A stretch of 64,000 bases of DNA from Enterobacteriaceae endosymbiont of Donacia sparganii (GTDB lineage: Bacteria > Pseudomonadota > Gammaproteobacteria > Enterobacterales > Enterobacteriaceae), in assembly GCF_012569045.1 (NCBI RefSeq), contig NZ_CP046196.1, positions 402,483 through 466,482 on the forward strand, read 5' to 3'. The number at the start of each line of letters is the position of its first letter. Position 1 is the first letter of the stretch. Shown here one piece after another: positions 1 to 8,325 of the stretch. The translations under genes were made by a program, and so were the position numbers. The notes under the pieces were generated by a model, which searched no databases, was not told where the DNA came from, and was given only the letters and a program-made list of their open reading frames with translations.

Positions 1-1009
1 AGATATTATTGGAATTGCTGGTACAGGATTTGAAAAAATAAATATTTCTGATACAGTTTGTGATATTAATCACTATTCCCCCTTACCTCTATTAATTATA
101 GAAAAGCCTAAAATTAGTATGTTATTTCATGTAAATAATTCTCCATTTACAGGTATGGAAGGTAAACATATTACATCTAATAAAATATTTGATAGAATTA
201 ATAAAGAATGTTTTCATGATGTTGCTTTACAAATTAAAAAAACTAAAAATAATAATATTTTTCATGTTTCTGGTAGAGGAGAATTACATTTAGTTATTTT
301 GATAGAAAATATGAGAAAAGAAGGATTTGAATTATTAGTATCTAAACCTCAAGTTATATCTAGAATTATTAATGGAAAAAAACAAGAACCATTTGAAATA
401 TTAACTTTAGATTTTGAAAAAAACAAAAAAGGCAATATAATACAATTAATTAGTAAAAGGAAAGCAATTATAAATAATATTACTTTAGATGATTCTAATA
501 ATAGAATAATAATTGAAGCAGTTATTTCAAGTAAAGGTTTAATTGGTCTTAGAAATGAATTTATAAATATAACATCAGGTACTGGAATAATAAATTCTTC
601 TTTTAGTCATTATGATGTAAATAATTATAATATAATTGGAGAAAGAAATAATGGTGTTTTAATTTCAAATAAAGAAGGTTATGCAGTTGCATTTTCTTTA
701 TATAATTTACAACCTAGAGGTAAATTATTTATTAATCCAGGAGAAAAAATATATGAAGGACAAATTATTGGAATACATAATAAACCTGATGATCTTGTTG
801 TAAATTGCTTAATTAATAAAAAATTAACTAATATGAGAGCTTCAGGAAACGATAATTCTATTAATTTAATTTCTGTTAAAAAGATGTCATTAGAAGAAGC
901 AATAAATTTTATTAATAATGATGAATTAGTAGAAATTACTCCGAAATCAATTCGTATTAGAAAAAAATATTTAACAAAATCCCAGCGTAAATTAAAACAA
1001 AAAATATAA
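1..1009 (+). CDS. typA: GTPase TypA/BipA, C-terminal part (gene begins before the window)
   Basis: TypA/BipA is a ribosome-associated translational GTPase that helps 50S assembly, particularly under stress. The reading frame is open from base 2, so the gene enters from the left edge; about 335 residues are visible, compared with about 607 in the full E. coli protein. The G domain with the nucleotide-binding motifs therefore lies outside the window. What is seen matches the elongation-factor-like domains III and V and the BipA-specific C-terminal domain: NISDTVCD near the edge, SGRGELHLVILIENMRKEGFE, SRGLIG-like SSKGLIGLRNEF, and the ending DDELVEITPKSIRIRKKYL. An internal ATG at 119 is not the start, because conserved sequence continues upstream of it. 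The identification is firm. Confidence 0.96.
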   Translation, partial: DIIGIAGTGFEKINISDTVCDINHYSPLPLLIIEKPKISMLFHVNNSPFTGMEGKHITSNKIFDRINKECFHDVALQIKKTKNNNIFHVSGRGELHLVILIENMRKEGFELLVSKPQVISRIINGKKQEPFEILTLDFEKNKKGNIIQLISKRKAIINNITLDDSNNRIIIEAVISSKGLIGLRNEFINITSGTGIINSSFSHYDVNNYNIIGERNNGVLISNKEGYAVAFSLYNLQPRGKLFINPGEKIYEGQIIGIHNKPDDLVVNCLINKKLTNMRASGNDNSINLISVKKMSLEEAINFINNDELVEITPKSIRIRKKYLTKSQRKLKQKI

Positions 1010-1057
1010 AAATTTAATTTAAAATATTTTATATAATTTTATTTTTAAAATAATTAT

Positions 1058-1418
1058 TGGAGCTGGGGGGATTTGAACCCCCGTCCAAAATTATTACACT
1101 TTCAGAACTACATGTTTAGTTTTATCTTATAAAATTCATTAATATAAACTGATAAAACAAAGTTATATATTATATATTCTAATATACTACTTTAGTATAT
1201 TTATCTTAGATTAATTTATATACGATCTCTTTTATTTATGACCTATTTACTTTTCATCAAAGAGAAAATAATAAGTAATAGGGCTCCTACAGTTTTTTAT
1301 GCTGCTAAAGCGTAATTTTGATTATTTGCAACTATTTTATACGGTTTTTTTACAAGGCCTACCGTACCTTGACATGCTCTTAGAGTTTTATAACTTTGTC
1401 AAATCCATAATCAGCCCC
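1058..1418 (-). ncRNA. ssrA: tmRNA (transfer-messenger RNA)
   Basis: tmRNA rescues stalled ribosomes together with SmpB and tags the nascent peptide for proteolysis. The minus strand begins GGGGCTGA at 1418 and ends with a T-arm of five G, TTCAAAT, five C, followed by CAGCTCC and discriminator A at 1058. The 7-bp acceptor stem contains the G3-U pair needed for alanine charging. The tag frame at 1297-1329 reads ANNQNYALAA and a TAA stop, close to the E. coli ANDENYALAA. Unlike E. coli, no CCA follows the discriminator (the gene continues ATA), so CCA must be added enzymatically. Its 5' end lies 9 nt after the smpB stop, so it may be processed from a joint transcript or use a promoter inside smpB. 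Confidence 0.96.
1297..1329 (-). other. tmRNA tag-peptide reading frame
   Basis: Ten sense codons and a stop inside ssrA encode ANNQNYALAA. The YALAA end is the canonical recognition signal for ClpXP/ClpAP-type proteases. Compared with E. coli, the two acidic residues of the tag, D and E, are N and Q here. Confidence 0.9.
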
Positions 1419-1427
1419 AGTAAAATT

Positions 1428-1884
1428 TTAAATATCTTTTTTTAAAAAACGTTTTTTATTAATATTCCATTCTTTATTTTTTAAAATATTTCTTTTATCG
1501 TATTTTTTTTTACCTTTAACAATAGCAATTTTTAATTTACACCAAGATTTTTTCCAAAATAAACCAAGTACGACAACTGTAAAGTTTTTTAAATTTATAT
1601 AATTTTTTAATAATTCTATTTCTTTTTTTTTTAATAATAATTGTTTTTTTCTGTTAATATCACATTGAATGTGATTACAAATTGTTTCTAAAGGATTAAT
1701 TTTTAAATTAAAAACATAAACATTATTATATAAAATACTTATGTAACTATTAATAATTGCTACTCTATTTAATCTTAAAGATTTTACTTCCCAACCTTTT
1801 AATATAATACCTGCATTTATTTTTTCTTTAATAAAAAAATCATAAAAAATTTTTTTATTAAGAATAATATATTTTTTTTTCCAT
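1428..1884 (-). pseudogene. smpB: SmpB, tmRNA-binding protein; frame broken at a nine-A run (possibly rescued by slippage)
   Basis: SmpB binds tmRNA and mimics the codon-anticodon stem in the decoding site. The downstream frame, about 147 codons, reads as a good SmpB: ILNKKIFYDFFIKEKINAG, GWEVKSLR, then VVVLGLFWKKSWCKLKIAIV, KGKKKYDKR and a basic tail. The only plausible ATG (1882-1884) is followed by GG and nine A (1871-1879 carry the complementary T run). In that frame translation stops after eight codons. Losing one A, or gaining two, joins the ATG to the conserved frame. No ATG, GTG or TTG occurs in the conserved frame before the core. The rest of the gene has no stop or shift, which suggests it is still used through polymerase slippage; a sequencing error at the homopolymer is the other explanation. 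Smpb-ssrA order is as in E. coli. Confidence 0.85.
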
Positions 1885-2204
1885 TATAAAAAATTTTATT
1901 ATTAAATATTATTAATTATAATAAATATATTTATTAAAATCAATATATATATTTAATTTAATAAAATATATATTTTTTATTTAAAATATATTTATAATTT
2001 TCATATAAAAGAATTTTTATTTAATAAAATAATAAGTAAATATAAATAATTTTATTAATTTAATTATTAATATTTGATAAATATTTAATAAAAATTTAAT
2101 AATTTTTTTTTAATATTTATTATTATAAAAAATAATATATATTATTATCTACAATAAATATTTATTTTTAAAATCTATATAAAAAATTTATATAAGGATA
2201 ACAT
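1885..2204. other. Intergenic region between divergent smpB and grpE
   Basis: About 320 bp of nearly pure A+T between two divergent genes; it must carry promoters for both. I find no tRNA, no recognisable protein remnant and no convincing sigma-32 promoter ahead of grpE. In E. coli, nadK, recN, bamE and the rat genes lie between grpE and smpB, so the gap is probably what is left after their loss (inference from gene order). Confidence 0.6.
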
Positions 2205-2858
2205 ATGAAAAATAATCAATTATTAAATGATATACAAGAAAATAATATAGAAAAAAAAAAAAATAATGATAAATTAAATGATATAAATTTAAATAATAAT
2301 GTAAAAGATAAAAAATTTATTAATGAATGTGAAACAAAAAATACAATTAAGTTTCTTAAAAAAGAAAATAATAATTATAAACTTGAAATTATTGAACTTA
2401 AAAATAAAATTAAAAAAAAAAAAGATGATTTATGGGATTTAAAATTACGTTCTCAATCTGAAATTGAAAATATAAGACGTAGAGCTGCATTAGATATAGA
2501 AAAAGCTTATAAATTTTCATTAGAAAAATTTATTCATGAATTATTACCAGTAATAGATAATTTAGAAAGAGCTATAGAACTAAAAGTAAAAGAACAAAAT
2601 CCTCTTAAATTATCTATTATAGAAGGAATTAAATTAACTTTAAAATCATTATTAGTTTTAATTAAAAAATTTGGTGTTAGTATTATAAATGAAACTAATG
2701 TACCTTTTGATCCATCTAAACATCAAGCAATGTCTATTCTAGAGTCCAATATAATTAAAGAAAATTATATTATAGAAATTTTACAAAAAGGATATTTACT
2801 TAATAAAAGATTATTAAGACCAGCTATGGTTATAGTAGCTAAAATAAAAAAAATTTAA
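2205..2858 (+). CDS. grpE: Nucleotide exchange factor GrpE
   Basis: GrpE releases ADP from DnaK in the cytoplasmic Hsp70 cycle. The protein is 217 residues, compared with about 197 in E. coli; the surplus is an N-terminal Asn/Lys-rich low-complexity stretch. A long charged helix (about residues 45-95) leads into the conserved block LRSQSEIENIRRRAALDIEKA and then FIHELLPVIDNLERAIE. The C-terminal beta domain is recognised by FDPSKHQAMSI and LQKGYLLNKRLLRPAMVIVAK. The ATG has an AGGA-type ribosome site about 6 nt upstream. A run of 13 A (2251-2263) is read in frame near the start and is a likely slippage site. The gene stands alone, 110 bp before rpmB. Confidence 0.95.
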   Translation: MKNNQLLNDIQENNIEKKKNNDKLNDINLNNNVKDKKFINECETKNTIKFLKKENNNYKLEIIELKNKIKKKKDDLWDLKLRSQSEIENIRRRAALDIEKAYKFSLEKFIHELLPVIDNLERAIELKVKEQNPLKLSIIEGIKLTLKSLLVLIKKFGVSIINETNVPFDPSKHQAMSILESNIIKENYIIEILQKGYLLNKRLLRPAMVIVAKIKKI

Positions 2859-2968
2859 AATATTAATTAAAATTAATTTTAATAATATGTTTATGTATTA
2901 TAAAATAATAATAAACATATTATTATATATATATTTTTTTAAAATTTTATAAATATAAGGAATTATAA

Positions 2969-3187
2969 ATGACTAAAATCTGTCAAATAACAGGTAAAAA
3001 AACTATAAAAGGTAATAATCGTTCTCATGCAATGAATGCAACTAAAAGAAAATTTTCACCAAATATTCATTATCATAAATTTTGGTTACAAAAAGAAAAA
3101 AAATTTATAACTATAAGAACATCTACAAAAGGAATGAGATTAATAAATAAAAAAGGAATAGAAAATATTTCTTTAAATAAAAAATAA
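2969..3187 (+). CDS. rpmB: 50S ribosomal protein L28
   Basis: L28 is a small protein of the large ribosomal subunit. At 72 residues it is slightly shorter than the 78 of E. coli, the loss being at the C-terminus. Diagnostic blocks are [25 protein letters not shown] and the later [16 protein letters not shown]. The start ATG is preceded by AAGGA. It is followed 19 bp later by rpmG, the usual enterobacterial rpmB-rpmG pair, and the two are surely co-transcribed. mutM, which follows rpmG in E. coli, is elsewhere in this window. Confidence 0.96.
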   Translation: MTKICQITGKKTIKGNNRSHAMNATKRKFSPNIHYHKFWLQKEKKFITIRTSTKGMRLINKKGIENISLNKK

Positions 3188-3206
3188 TAAATAATGGTAT
3201 AATATT

Positions 3207-3371
3207 ATGGCAAAAAAAAAACGTATTATAATTAAATTAGTATCATCAGCTAAAACTGGTCATTTTTATACTATTACTAAAAATAAAAAAAATATAAAAA
3301 AATTAGAAATTAAAAAATTTGATCCTTTTTTAAGAAAACATGTTATATATAATGAAAAAAAAATAAAATAA
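3207..3371 (+). CDS. rpmG: 50S ribosomal protein L33
   Basis: This short gene of 54 codons encodes L33 (55 residues in E. coli). The sequence starts [20 protein letters not shown] and continues with [27 protein letters not shown] and a KIK end, matching the family along its whole length. The zinc-binding cysteines found in some L33 forms are absent, as in the E. coli C-minus type. It is the second gene of the rpmB-rpmG operon and is followed by a hairpin shared with the convergent rpmE. Confidence 0.95.
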   Translation: MAKKKRIIIKLVSSAKTGHFYTITKNKKNIKKLEIKKFDPFLRKHVIYNEKKIK

Positions 3372-3409
3372 AAATATTTTTAGTTAATTTAATTGTAAAT
3401 TAATATATT

Positions 3410-3454
3410 AATCAATAATGTTCCTTTTATTAAATAAATAGATCATTATTGATT
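3410..3454. terminator. Bidirectional terminator between rpmG and rpmE
   Basis: A perfect 11-bp inverted repeat, AATCAATAATG at 3410-3420 and its complement at 3444-3454, flanks a 23-nt loop and is followed by a T-rich stretch in the rpmG direction and an A-rich one on the other side. It sits between two convergent genes, as expected for a shared terminator. The long loop makes it weaker than a classic hairpin. Confidence 0.6.
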
Positions 3455-3495
3455 ATTTTTAATAAAAAATTTAGATTTTTTAAAATAAAAAAAAT

Positions 3496-3717
3496 TTATT
3501 CAAATATTTTAGAATTTTTAAATCTTTTTTTAAATTGTTCAACACGTCCTTTAGTATCTGTTATTTTTTGTTTACCTGTATAAAAAGGATGACATATATT
3601 ACAAACATCTAAATTTAATTCTTTATTATTTTTTAAAGTTGATCTAGTATTAATAATATTACCACAAGAACATTTAAAAGTAATTTTATTAAATTGAGGA
3701 TGAATATTTTTTTTCAT
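3496..3717 (-). CDS. rpmE: 50S ribosomal protein L31 (zinc-binding type)
   Basis: L31 bridges the ribosomal subunits. The 73-residue product starts [20 protein letters not shown] and has the pairs CSC and CNIC (ending [15 protein letters not shown]) that bind zinc in the C-plus paralogue. [10 protein letters not shown] closes the conserved core. It is divergent from priA with 113 bp between them, the same pairing as in E. coli. Because it keeps its cysteines it cannot be the zinc-independent YkgM type. Confidence 0.96.
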   Translation of the reverse strand: MKKNIHPQFNKITFKCSCGNIINTRSTLKNNKELNLDVCNICHPFYTGKQKITDTKGRVEQFKKRFKNSKIFE

Positions 3718-3830
3718 GAAATTACCAATAATATATTTTATATTAAAAAATTTATTTATTTTTATATTTTATAAATATATTTTTTTATTACAAGAGAATT
3801 TTTTATAAAAAAGATAAAAATTTTAAAATT

Positions 3831-5876
3831 ATGAAAATCATTAAAGTAGCACTTAATAATTCTATTATATATAATACATTTGATTATTTATTACCTAAAA
3901 ATATGTTTGTTTCTATTGGTAATAGAGTAATTATACCTATAAAAAAAAAACATTATATAGGTATAGTGGTAGAAATTAATAATTCTTCAAAAATAGCTAT
4001 AAATAAATTAAAATTTTTATCTAAAATTTTAGATAAAAATTCACTTTTTAATTTTTTAATTTGGAATTTTGCAAAAAAAATTTCTCAATATTATAAATAT
4101 CCTATTGGATCTATTTTATTTCAAATATTACCAATATTTTTAAGAAAAAAGAATAAATATATAATAAATTTAATAAGTAATATACAATTAAAAAAAATAA
4201 ATTTCTCTAATAATATTAAAATATTAAAATTATATAATTTACAAAACATAAAAAAAGATAATTTTTCTTATGAAAAAGATAGAAATAATATTTTAGAATT
4301 TTTAAATAAAAGATATTTTCAAAAAAAATTTTTTGTTTGGATTACACAAGATAATATTATTATGCTTGAAAAAATTAATATTTATTTAAAAATTATAAAA
4401 ATAATTATATCACAAAAAAAACAAATACTAATAATAGTACCTCAAAAATATTTTTTTATAAATTTATATCAATATTTTATATCTAAATTAGATATTTTAA
4501 TTTGTTTATTATATTCAAATTTTACGGATCAAAAAAAATTATTGATATGGGAAAATATTAAAAAAGGTAAAATTTCAATTATTATTGGTACAAAATTTAC
4601 TATTTTTACTCAATTTTCAAAATTAGGATTAATTATATTAACTGAAGAACATGATTTTATATATAAAAAAACAAATATATCCAGATATAATATTAGAGAT
4701 ATTGCTATTTTAAGAGCAAAGATAGAAAATATTCCTATAATATTAAGTTCTAAAACATTAAGTTTAGAAACATTACATAATATTAATACTGGAAAATTTA
4801 AATTTTTATTACAAAATAATAAAAAAATATTATATAAAAAATTTTTTAAATTTATAATTTTGGATATAAATAAAGAAATACTAAAATTACAAATATTTTC
4901 TAAAATTTTAATAAAAATGATGAAAATATGTATTCAAAATAATGAACAAATTATTATATATTATAAATATAAAGGATATTCAACATTAATTTTATGTAAT
5001 TTTTGTCAAAAAATTTTAAAATGTAAAAATTGTAGTAAAAATTTTATTTTTTATAAAAAAACATGGAAATTATATTGTAAATATTGTAAAAAAAGTATTA
5101 ATATGTTAAATTTTTGTCCATTATGTAAAAAAAATTTTTTTATCCCTATAGGAATAGGAATAGAACAATTAATTGAGTTATTAAATAAATTATTTCCTAA
5201 AATATTAATTTTAGATCTGAATAATAAAAATTTTTTAACAAAAATTATATTAATTAAAAATAATAAACCATTAATAATAATTACTTCTCAAATTTTATAT
5301 AAACAATATTTTTCTTTTTTAATAAATAGTTTAATTATTTTTTTAAATGTAGATAATATTTTTTTTTCTAAAAATTTTCGAGCAACAGAATATTTTTCTC
5401 AATATATTTTTAATATATTAAATAATCATTTAAATAATAAAAAAAAAACCGTTATTATTCAAACATATTATCCACATAATGAAATTTTTAAAAAAATATT
5501 TAAAGAATATAATACATATTTTGATATTACAAATTTTATTTTAAAAGAAAGAAAAATAATGTTATTACCTCCTTTTACTCATCATATTATGATAGTTATA
5601 GAATCTCATAATAAAAAAATTTTATTAAATTTTTTAAATATATTAAAAAAAAAATTAATATCTAAATATATAAATGAAAAAAATTTTTTAATTATTGGCC
5701 CTTTATCTTTAATACAATATAAAAGAAAAGGATTATTTAGAAAACAAATTATTTTACAACATATTTTAAAAATAAAATTACAATTTATTATAAAATATAT
5801 TTTTACTTTTATAAAAAAAATTACAAATTTTAATAAAATTAAATTAATAATTAATGTTGATCCAATAGAACTATAA
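3831..5876 (+). CDS. priA: Primosomal protein PriA with eroded helicase motifs
   Basis: PriA recognises stalled forks and D-loops and reloads DnaB; it is normally a 3'-5' helicase. The product is 681 residues (732 in E. coli) and aligns along its length. The N-terminal DNA-binding part ([21 protein letters not shown]) and the eight zinc-binding cysteines (C389, 392, 398, 401, 416, 419, 429, 432) are kept, as is the ending INVDPIEL. The motor is not: the P-loop position reads NIIMLEKI (176-183) instead of GVTGSGKT, DEEHD is TEEHD (271-275), GSATP is SSKTL, and the GRAGRAGK and GTQMLAKG motifs are gone. The frame has no stop or shift, so the protein is probably made, as an ATPase-dead assembly scaffold or a very decayed gene (inference). 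Divergent from rpmE as in E. coli. Confidence 0.9.
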   Translation: MKIIKVALNNSIIYNTFDYLLPKNMFVSIGNRVIIPIKKKHYIGIVVEINNSSKIAINKLKFLSKILDKNSLFNFLIWNFAKKISQYYKYPIGSILFQILPIFLRKKNKYIINLISNIQLKKINFSNNIKILKLYNLQNIKKDNFSYEKDRNNILEFLNKRYFQKKFFVWITQDNIIMLEKINIYLKIIKIIISQKKQILIIVPQKYFFINLYQYFISKLDILICLLYSNFTDQKKLLIWENIKKGKISIIIGTKFTIFTQFSKLGLIILTEEHDFIYKKTNISRYNIRDIAILRAKIENIPIILSSKTLSLETLHNINTGKFKFLLQNNKKILYKKFFKFIILDINKEILKLQIFSKILIKMMKICIQNNEQIIIYYKYKGYSTLILCNFCQKILKCKNCSKNFIFYKKTWKLYCKYCKKSINMLNFCPLCKKNFFIPIGIGIEQLIELLNKLFPKILILDLNNKNFLTKIILIKNNKPLIIITSQILYKQYFSFLINSLIIFLNVDNIFFSKNFRATEYFSQYIFNILNNHLNNKKKTVIIQTYYPHNEIFKKIFKEYNTYFDITNFILKERKIMLLPPFTHHIMIVIESHNKKILLNFLNILKKKLISKYINEKNFLIIGPLSLIQYKRKGLFRKQIILQHILKIKLQFIIKYIFTFIKKITNFNKIKLIINVDPIEL

Positions 5877-5928
5877 ATTTAAAAATAAAGTACTTAAATA
5901 TGTTATTCAAAATATGGTATATAATTCT

Positions 5929-7809
5929 ATGTATAATTTTAATAAATTTGATATAATAGTTATAGGTGGAGGTCATGCTGGTACAGAAGCTGCTATAGCT
6001 AGTGCTAAAATGAAAAAAAAAACTCTTTTAATTACAAATAACATAGATACAATAGGACAAATGTCTTGTAATCCTGCAATAGGAGGTATTGGAAAAAGTC
6101 ATTTAGTAAAAGAAATAGATGCATTAAATGGAATAATGGCTACTGCAATTGATTATTCTGGAATTAATTTTAAAATACTTAATAGAAGTAAAGGACCTGC
6201 TGTTAGATCTACAAGAGCTCAAGCGGATAGAGAATTATATAAATCTCAAATAAAAATTCTTTTAAATAAACAAAAAAATTTATTTATTTTTCAACAAGAA
6301 GTAAAAAAAATTATAATTAAAAATTATAAAATAACAGGTATTGTTACTAAAAATAATGACATCATAAATACAAAAGTTGTAATTTTAACTACAGGAACTT
6401 TTTTAAATGGAAAAATTTATATTGGATTAAATAATAATTTTAATGGTGGAAGGATTAATGATTCTTCATCTATAGAATTAGCTAATTTTTTAAATGAATT
6501 ACCCTTAACTAAGGGTAGATTAAAAACAGGTACTCCTCCCCGTATTGATAAAAGAAGTATTAATTTTTCTAAATTAGAAATACAAAACAGTGATAATCCT
6601 TTACCTTATTTTTCTTTTATTGGTAATAATAAACAACATCCTAAACAATTACCTTGTCATATTACATACACTAATAAAAATACCCATCAAATAATAAAAA
6701 ATAATATTATAAAAAGTCCTATATATAGTGGTTTATTAAAAAGTACAGGACCTAGATATTGTCCATCTATTGAAGATAAAATTATTAAATTTCCTGATAA
6801 AAAACAACATCAAATTTTTTTAGAACCAGAAGGTATATTTAACTATGAAATTTATCCTAATGGAATTTCTACTAGTCTTCCATTTAATATACAACTCTTA
6901 ATTATAAGATCTATTAAAGGTTTAGAAAATGCATATATTACAAGACCTGGATATGCTGTAGAATATGATTTTTATGATCCTAGAGGCTTAAAACCAACAA
7001 TGGAAAGTAAATTTATAAAAAAATTATTTTTTGCAGGACAAATTAACGGAACTACTGGTTATGAAGAAGCAGCTGCACAAGGATTAATAGCAGGATTAAA
7101 TGCATCTCTTTTAATTGATCATAAAGATACTTGGTATCCATCAAGAAATGAAGCATATATAGGAGTATTAGTAGATGATTTATGCACTTTAGGTACAAAA
7201 GAACCATATCGTATGTTTACTTCAAGAGCAGAGTATAGATTACTTTTAAGAGAAAATAACGCAGATATGAGATTAACAGAAATTGGACGTAAATTAGGTT
7301 TAATAGATAATTTTCGTTGGAAAAAATTTAATGAAAAATTAGAAAATATTGAAAAAGAATATCAAAAAATTAAAAATTTTTATATTAATATTAATAATAA
7401 AATAAATATTAAAAAATTAAATTTTTTATTAAAAAATCCTATTAAAGAAAATATTAATGGAATTAATTTATTAAAACGTTCTGAAATAAATTATATAGAT
7501 TTACTAAAATTAAATATATTTAATTTTAAAATAAAAAATACAGAAATTATTGAATATATTGAAACAGAATTAAAATATGAAGGATATATAAAAAGACAAG
7601 AAGAATATATAAAAAAAAGAAAAAAAAATGAAAATACATTAATTCCAATAGATATAAAATATTATAATATAAAAAGTTTATCACATGAAGCAATAGATAA
7701 ATTTAATTTTCATAAACCTTATACTCTTGGACAAGCTTCTAGAATTCCAGGAATAACACCAGCGGATATTTCAATACTTTTAATTTATTTATTAAAAAAT
7801 AAAAAATAA
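5929..7809 (+). CDS. mnmG: tRNA uridine-34 5-carboxymethylaminomethyl synthesis enzyme MnmG (GidA)
   Basis: MnmG, with MnmE, installs the carboxymethylaminomethyl group on wobble U34 using FAD, methylene-tetrahydrofolate and glycine. The FAD-binding motif [13 protein letters not shown] is near the N-terminus, followed by [34 protein letters not shown] with the conserved cysteine, [11 protein letters not shown] and the C-terminal helical domain ending in GITPADIS. I prefer the ATG at 5929 because it gives the same leader length as E. coli before the FDIIV strand (626 residues versus 629); an in-frame ATG at 5914 would add five residues. Neither has a clear ribosome site. Its partner mnmE is also in this window. 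rsmG, usually next to it, is missing. Confidence 0.96.
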   Translation: MYNFNKFDIIVIGGGHAGTEAAIASAKMKKKTLLITNNIDTIGQMSCNPAIGGIGKSHLVKEIDALNGIMATAIDYSGINFKILNRSKGPAVRSTRAQADRELYKSQIKILLNKQKNLFIFQQEVKKIIIKNYKITGIVTKNNDIINTKVVILTTGTFLNGKIYIGLNNNFNGGRINDSSSIELANFLNELPLTKGRLKTGTPPRIDKRSINFSKLEIQNSDNPLPYFSFIGNNKQHPKQLPCHITYTNKNTHQIIKNNIIKSPIYSGLLKSTGPRYCPSIEDKIIKFPDKKQHQIFLEPEGIFNYEIYPNGISTSLPFNIQLLIIRSIKGLENAYITRPGYAVEYDFYDPRGLKPTMESKFIKKLFFAGQINGTTGYEEAAAQGLIAGLNASLLIDHKDTWYPSRNEAYIGVLVDDLCTLGTKEPYRMFTSRAEYRLLLRENNADMRLTEIGRKLGLIDNFRWKKFNEKLENIEKEYQKIKNFYININNKINIKKLNFLLKNPIKENINGINLLKRSEINYIDLLKLNIFNFKIKNTEIIEYIETELKYEGYIKRQEEYIKKRKKNENTLIPIDIKYYNIKSLSHEAIDKFNFHKPYTLGQASRIPGITPADISILLIYLLKNKK

Positions 7810-8325
7810 TTTCTATATATAGAACATAATATATATATTTTATATAAAAATATTTTTTAAAAATATATTTTCTTTAAATTTATTAAAAAAATTAAATTTT
7901 AAAATTAATAAAATTTCTATTAAATTTTTTATAAGTTAATTAATAGTATTAATAATATTTTTCTATAAATAAAAAAATTATAAAAATTTATAATTTTAAA
8001 TATAAATAATTTATCTATATCTAAATATAGATAGGAAAAATATTAAAAATAATAAATATCTTAATTATAAAATTAATATTTATTAAAAAATAAATTTAAT
8101 ATTTAAATATATATTATTCACAATAAATTAATAGATATTATTTAAGTAATTTTTTAAAATTTTATTATATAAATAATATTTTTATTATTATAAAATTTTT
8201 TGTTACTTTAATAAGTAATAATTAAATATTTTTATAAAATAAATTTTTAATTTCTAATCTATTAGATGTCTTAAATTTACTTAAAATATATTATTCCTAT
8301 TTTTTATTTTTTAAAGGTATTATAT
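7810..8325. other. Long intergenic region between mnmG and nrdA
   Basis: A 516-bp, almost pure A+T spacer between two plus-strand genes. It holds short hairpins (for example TTACTT-TAAT-AAGTAA near 8203-8218 and an ATCTATAT-type repeat near 8022-8035) but no T-tract terminator that stands out, no tRNA and no readable gene remnant. It should carry the nrdAB promoter, which I cannot place. rsmG follows mnmG in relatives, so this may be its eroded remains; nothing in the sequence proves that. Confidence 0.5.

Noticed and set aside
3195..3203. TGGTATAAT, a perfect extended -10 sequence, just before rpmG
   Set aside because: It ends 3 bp before the rpmG ATG, so it could make only a transcript lacking the start; the GG probably serves as a weak ribosome site.
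8114..8122. TTATTCACA, a match to the DnaA-box consensus, in the gap after mnmG
   Set aside because: A single 9-mer of this composition is expected several times by chance in 64 kb of this DNA, no cluster of boxes accompanies it, and dnaA is missing from its usual locus.
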